Origin: Achromobacter sp.
Lineage (GTDB): Bacteria > Pseudomonadota > Gammaproteobacteria > Burkholderiales > Burkholderiaceae_B
Reading direction: 5' to 3'
NCBI GenBank assembly: GCA_003454835.1
Contig: DMTA01000471.1
Span: forward strand, 1 to 15,853
Length of the DNA: 15,853 nucleotides
A program made the translations under genes and the position numbers. The notes under the pieces were generated by a model. It worked only from the letters and a program-made list of their open reading frames with translations, searched no databases and was not told the DNA's origin. Positions 12,923-15,853 of the stretch are shown here, in pieces. The stretch's first letter is position 1, and each line of letters opens with the position of its first letter.

Positions 12923-13858
12923 TCAGGCCTGGGCGGAAGCGCGCAGGCGATTGACGATCTGGTTGTCCTTGCCTTGCAGCAGACCCGTCAGCACGACGTC
13001 GAATTCGATTTCCTTGTACGCGTCGGCCTTCAGGCCCAGTTCGGCGCCGCCCGTCTTGTCGGTCACCGGCGGGATCAGCGCTTCGCGGGTGGCGTAAGCG
13101 AAATCGTCCCAAATGAGGGGATCGCCCTCAATGTTGAATTGCGTCGTCAGCTTGCGGTGCTGGTCCGCGCTGACAAAGAGATGCACGTGCGCCGGGCGGT
13201 TGCCGTGGCGGCCCAGCGCGTCCAGCAACTGCTGGGTAGCGCCCTGCGGCGGACAGCCATAGCCGACGGGCATCAACGTGCGGAACTCGTACTCGCCATC
13301 CGGGCCGGTACGGACCGCGCCGCGCAGGTTGAAGTCGGTCTGCGCGCCCGTCGGGTCGAAGTGCGAATAAAAGCCCTTGGAGTTGGCGTGCCAGCACTCC
13401 ACCACCGCATTGGCCAGTGGCGCGCCGTTGGTATCGCGCACGACGCCGCGGATCACCAGGGGGCCGGCGTCCGCATCCGGATCGAGATCGATGCGGGCAA
13501 CGCCGTCCTGCACGGGCGCGCCTGCGACATACAGCGGGCCTTCGATCGTGCGCGGCGTGCCGCCGTCCAGGCCGGCCAGCTTGTCCTCGTGGTCCATGCG
13601 CACGTCCAGGAACTTCTCCAGGCCCAGACCGGCGGCCAGCAGCGCGGCCTCGCCATCCCGGCCAAGCTGGTTGAGGTAGTTGACGCCAGCCCACACCTCG
13701 TCGGGCGTGATGTCCAGGTCGTCGATGGCCTTGAAAAGATCGCTCAACAGGCGGTTCAGGATCTGCTTGAAGCGCGGGTTGCCCTCGCTGCCTGCTATGT
13801 TGGTCGCGGCCTTCAGCAGGTCCTGCACTTCCGGGGTGTTGAATACGTCGAGGCTCAT
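12923..13858 (-). CDS. catA: Catechol 1,2-dioxygenase (intradiol, ortho-cleavage)
   Basis: Non-haem Fe(III) enzyme that cleaves catechol between its hydroxyls to cis,cis-muconate. The 311 residues are normal for CatA. An N-terminal helical dimerisation region (about 1-100) precedes the beta-sandwich catalytic domain. The iron ligands are all visible and fall at the familiar numbers: Y164 (KGFYSHFDPTG), Y200 (MPVGYGCPPQG), H224 and H226 (GNRPAHVHLF). GPLYVAGAP at 107-115 is the family's active-site strand. The ATG at 13858 is preceded by GGAG. It follows catB by 72 bp on the same strand, with a terminator-like hairpin between. A hydroxyquinol or chlorocatechol variant is less likely given the catB and benD partners and the standard CatA motifs. 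Confidence 0.96.
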   Translation of the reverse strand: MSLDVFNTPEVQDLLKAATNIAGSEGNPRFKQILNRLLSDLFKAIDDLDITPDEVWAGVNYLNQLGRDGEAALLAAGLGLEKFLDVRMDHEDKLAGLDGGTPRTIEGPLYVAGAPVQDGVARIDLDPDADAGPLVIRGVVRDTNGAPLANAVVECWHANSKGFYSHFDPTGAQTDFNLRGAVRTGPDGEYEFRTLMPVGYGCPPQGATQQLLDALGRHGNRPAHVHLFVSADQHRKLTTQFNIEGDPLIWDDFAYATREALIPPVTDKTGGAELGLKADAYKEIEFDVVLTGLLQGKDNQIVNRLRASAQA

Positions 13859-13894
13859 GGCTGTCTCCAGGGGTTGTCTATTTGTATGGGTACG

Positions 13895-13919
13895 GAAAAT
13901 GCGGCTTTGCCCGCCGCAT
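13895..13919 (-). terminator. Attenuator-like hairpin between catB and catA
   Basis: ATGCGGC (13899-13905) and GCCGCAT (13913-13919) form a 7-bp perfect stem around a 7-nt loop; read leftward it is followed by TTTTCC. This resembles a weak intrinsic terminator within the operon and could lower catA-and-downstream expression relative to catB, or mark an mRNA end. The U-tract is short, so termination is probably partial at best. Confidence 0.45.
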
Positions 13920-13930
13920 CGCCCTCTTTT

Positions 13931-15076
13931 TCAATGTCTCTTGTTCGTGACTTTGACGAGCCCATCGCGCGTGAAGCGCTTGACGCGGGTCTCGTCCAGC
14001 TCGATGCCGAGCCCCGGGCCGGCCGGCACAGTCAACTCGAAGTCGCTGTAATCCAGCGGCTGCGCAAGGATTTCCTCGGTGATCAGCAAGGGGCCAAACA
14101 GCTCCGTGCCCCATTGCAGATGCGCAAAGCTCGCAAAAAGATGGGCCGACGCGACCGTGCTGACCGCGCCTTCCAGCATCGTGCCGCCGTACAGTTCGAT
14201 GCCCGCCGCGTCCGCAATTGCTGCCACGCGCTGCGCCGCGAACAGGCCGCCGTTCTGCTCGATCTTGATGGCGAAGACATCCGCGCCATGCTGGCGCGCG
14301 ATCTCGAACGCGGTGTCCGGGCCTTGCAACACCTCATCGGCCATCAACGCCACCGGGAACCGGCGCATCAGCCGCGCCAGCGTCGCGGCGCTCGCCACAG
14401 GCTGCTCCACCAGTTCGCAACCGGCCTCTGCCAACGCGGGGATTGCCCACGCCGCCTGCGTCTCGCTCCACGCCATGTTCACATCGACGCGCACCGCGCC
14501 ACGGTCGCCCAGCGCGCGCTTGATCGCGGCAACGTGGGCGATATCGACCTTCGGGTCCCGGGCGCCGATCTTCAGCTTGAAGATGCGGTGGCGGCGTTCT
14601 TGCAGCATCTGCTCAGCCTCGGCAATGTCGCGATCCGTGTCACCCGATGCCAGCGTCCAAGCCACGGGCAGGCGATCCCGGTGGCGGCCGCCCAGCAGCT
14701 CACTGACGGGAACGCCCAGACGCTTGCCGTGCGCATCCAGCAGCGCGGTTTCCAGCGCGCTCTTGGCAAAATGGTTCACCTTGACGAGCTTGCCCAGGTG
14801 CGCCATCAGCGCCTGCACGCGCGTGGCGTCCTGGCCGATCATGGCGGGCGCGAAATACGCGTCGATCGACAGCTTCATGGCCTCGGGGCTTTCCGGCCCG
14901 TACGCCATGCCGGCGATCGTGGTGCCCTCGCCGTTCCCCACTACGCCATCGCTGCAAAACACCTTCACCAGCATCAGCGTCTGGCCATACATCGTGGCCA
15001 CCGACAGCTTGTGCGGCCGGATGGTGGGAAGGTCGACGAGACAGGTTTCGATGCGTTCGATGGTGGCTGCGGACAT
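13931..15076 (-). CDS. catB: Muconate cycloisomerase (enolase superfamily)
   Basis: Converts cis,cis-muconate to (+)-muconolactone, the step after CatA in the catechol branch of the beta-ketoadipate pathway. The 381 residues from ATG 15076 are the usual length. The N-terminal capping domain holds the conserved IETCLVDLPTIRPHKL. The barrel carries K167/K169 in FKLKIG, metal ligands D198 (RVDVN), E224 (VEQP) and D247 (MADE), and the opposite-face K271 (AIKIEQNGG). The frame stays open 25 codons further upstream (to 15151), but the conserved N-terminus and a TATAAA at 15110-15115 support ATG 15076; no obvious Shine-Dalgarno precedes it, and a GTG at 15103 is an alternative. It is the first gene of the catB-catA-transporter-benD run. 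catC, the muconolactone isomerase normally nearby, is missing here. Confidence 0.95.
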   Translation of the reverse strand: MSAATIERIETCLVDLPTIRPHKLSVATMYGQTLMLVKVFCSDGVVGNGEGTTIAGMAYGPESPEAMKLSIDAYFAPAMIGQDATRVQALMAHLGKLVKVNHFAKSALETALLDAHGKRLGVPVSELLGGRHRDRLPVAWTLASGDTDRDIAEAEQMLQERRHRIFKLKIGARDPKVDIAHVAAIKRALGDRGAVRVDVNMAWSETQAAWAIPALAEAGCELVEQPVASAATLARLMRRFPVALMADEVLQGPDTAFEIARQHGADVFAIKIEQNGGLFAAQRVAAIADAAGIELYGGTMLEGAVSTVASAHLFASFAHLQWGTELFGPLLITEEILAQPLDYSDFELTVPAGPGLGIELDETRVKRFTRDGLVKVTNKRH

Positions 15077-15109
15077 GGACGGCGTTGAATATGGAATGGT
15101 CACGAGGCG

Positions 15110-15140
15110 TTTATAAGACCCGGCGACTTTTCGCGTCCAA
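15110..15140 (-). promoter_or_regulatory. Predicted catB promoter
   Basis: Leftward TATAAA at 15110-15115 is a near-consensus -10, placing transcription start near 15103 and giving a leader of about 27 nt to ATG 15076. The best -35 is TTGGAC (15135-15140), poor in sequence and 19 bp away, as usual for promoters needing a LysR-type activator. Confidence 0.55.
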
Positions 15141-15160
15141 TACTTTGACAATCCGAATTG

Positions 15161-15175
15161 ATACCTTTAAAGCAT
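15161..15175 (-). promoter_or_regulatory. LysR-type operator upstream of catB (ATAC-N7-GTAT-like)
   Basis: ATAC at 15161-15164 and GCAT at 15172-15175 are separated by 7 nt, one mismatch from the ATAC-N7-GTAT box used by BenM/CatM-type regulators, and contain the T-N11-A core. Its centre (15168) is about 65 bp upstream of the predicted start, the standard place for a LysR recognition site. An ATACTTTG repeat occurs at 15140-15147 and again at 15217-15224; the nearer copy could belong to the activation site. No lysR gene is in the window. Confidence 0.5.
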
Positions 15176-15314
15176 AAATAGATCGCGCACACCCCAAGGG
15201 CTACCGCCAATTCTCGATACTTTGCGGGTCTAGTTGGAGTAGCGGGGGTCGATATGAAGCGACGCCGGCGCATGGCCGCTCCAGACCGAAACCTCCTCGG
15301 GCGCGCACACGACG
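15176..15314. other. Intergenic DNA between catB control region and antiporter gene
   Basis: About 140 bp without a supported gene. It holds the distal ATACTTTG repeat (15217-15224). I see no intrinsic terminator for the leftward antiporter transcript, so readthrough into catB is possible. A shadow frame from 15427 to 15230 was considered and not accepted. Confidence 0.4.
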
Positions 15315-15853
15315 CTAGCGCAGATGCGCTTCGTGCAGGTCCAGCAGCCGGCCCTGCTCACGCGCCAGCGAATCCGAAATGCGGTGCGTGCGCGCCAGAT
15401 GGAACACCGCCTCGCGGGAAGCGGCAATGGCTTCCAGCCTCAGTTCGCGCTCGATGGCGATCTGCCTTCCCAGGCGTTCCGTCTCGGCCACGTCCGCCGC
15501 CTCGCCGGATTGCCGCCGCAACGCGCCGCTCAGGTTCTCCGCCACCTCCAGATACAGCGCGGCGCTTTCCGGACTCTCCGCGCCCCGGCGCCTTGCGCTG
15601 GCTGCGACGCTATCGAGCGCCGCGCGCAGCATGGCGTCCTGCGCAAGCGACGCCTCGCGCTCGGTGCGGCTGTTCGGCGCAAAGTGCAATCCGCGCATCA
15701 AGGGGGGCAAGGCCACGCTGGCCAACAACAGCGAAAACACGATGACCATGGCCGCCAGCGACACCGCCAGATCGCGCGCCGGAAACGGCGCGCCGCTGTC
15801 CAGCGCAAAGGGAAGCGTCATCACGCCGGCCAGCGTCACCGCGCCGCGCACGC
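15315..15853 (-). CDS. CPA1-family Na+/H+ antiporter, C-terminal part
   Basis: Inner-membrane cation/proton antiporter cut by the right window edge, so its start and most membrane helices are missing. The visible part of about 179 residues opens with MRGAVTLAGVMTLPFAL, the signature near the end of the CPA1 transport domain. One more membrane helix (about 29-53) follows, then a soluble, charged, helical tail of about 120 residues ending EAHLR and a TAG stop. The long tail resembles YjcE/NhaK-type antiporters. It lies upstream of and in the same direction as catB, 239 bp from catB's start, with no sign of a functional link to catabolism. Confidence 0.85.
   Translation of the reverse strand, partial: VRGAVTLAGVMTLPFALDSGAPFPARDLAVSLAAMVIVFSLLLASVALPPLMRGLHFAPNSRTEREASLAQDAMLRAALDSVAASARRRGAESPESAALYLEVAENLSGALRRQSGEAADVAETERLGRQIAIERELRLEAIAASREAVFHLARTHRISDSLAREQGRLLDLHEAHLR

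Noticed and set aside
12884..15088. 734-codon open frame on the plus strand opposite catA and catB
   Set aside because: Both catA and catB show all catalytic residues on the other strand; the antisense product has no recognisable motif and spans two real genes and their spacer.
15230..15427. Possible frameshift extending the antiporter C-terminus
   Set aside because: The accepted frame ends in a natural-looking charged helical tail (LLDLHEAHLR); the alternative frame has no likeness to an antiporter tail.

Overview
This is a high-GC proteobacterial window with two compositional and taxonomic flavours. The left part (an MscS-family channel next to selO, then a sensory operon) looks like a Pseudomonas, most similar in my judgement to the P. 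stutzeri group. The right part (benD, an AAHS transporter, catA, catB and a CPA1 antiporter) reads more like an Achromobacter/Bordetella-type betaproteobacterium. The change may fall inside the large hybrid kinase gene. It could mean horizontal transfer, recombination or a chimeric assembly; I cannot decide between these from sequence alone.

Layout. 2-1153 (+): C-terminal part of an MscS/MscK-type channel, cut by the left edge. 1244-2704 (+): SelO protein AMPylase, starting at TTG. 2729-8781 (-): a tightly coupled four-gene signalling operon, in transcription order a CHASE3-GAF hybrid histidine kinase with three receivers, a CheR-type methyltransferase, a receiver-less CheB-type methylesterase and a receiver-histidine kinase. 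9108-9554 (+): a divergently transcribed single-domain response regulator followed by a strong bidirectional terminator (9592-9627). 9826-10701 (+): an AT-rich, three-TM hypothetical protein that looks acquired. 10704-15076 (-): the aromatic catabolic run catB-catA-AAHS transporter-benD. 15315-15853 (-): C-terminal end of a CPA1 Na+/H+ antiporter, cut by the right edge.

How the genes work together. The signalling block joins phosphorelay parts (two kinases, five receivers counting the divergent regulator) to an adaptation-type methylation pair, without any MCP, CheA, CheW or Hpt gene in the window. The Glu/Gln-rich coiled coil of the big kinase is an attractive but unproven methylation target. 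The catabolic block would import an aromatic acid (probably benzoate), oxidise its cis-diol to catechol, ortho-cleave catechol to cis,cis-muconate and cycloisomerise it to muconolactone. benABC, catC and a LysR regulator are not in the window, although the catB promoter carries a well-placed LysR-type operator.

No tRNA, rRNA, CRISPR array or insertion sequence was recognised.
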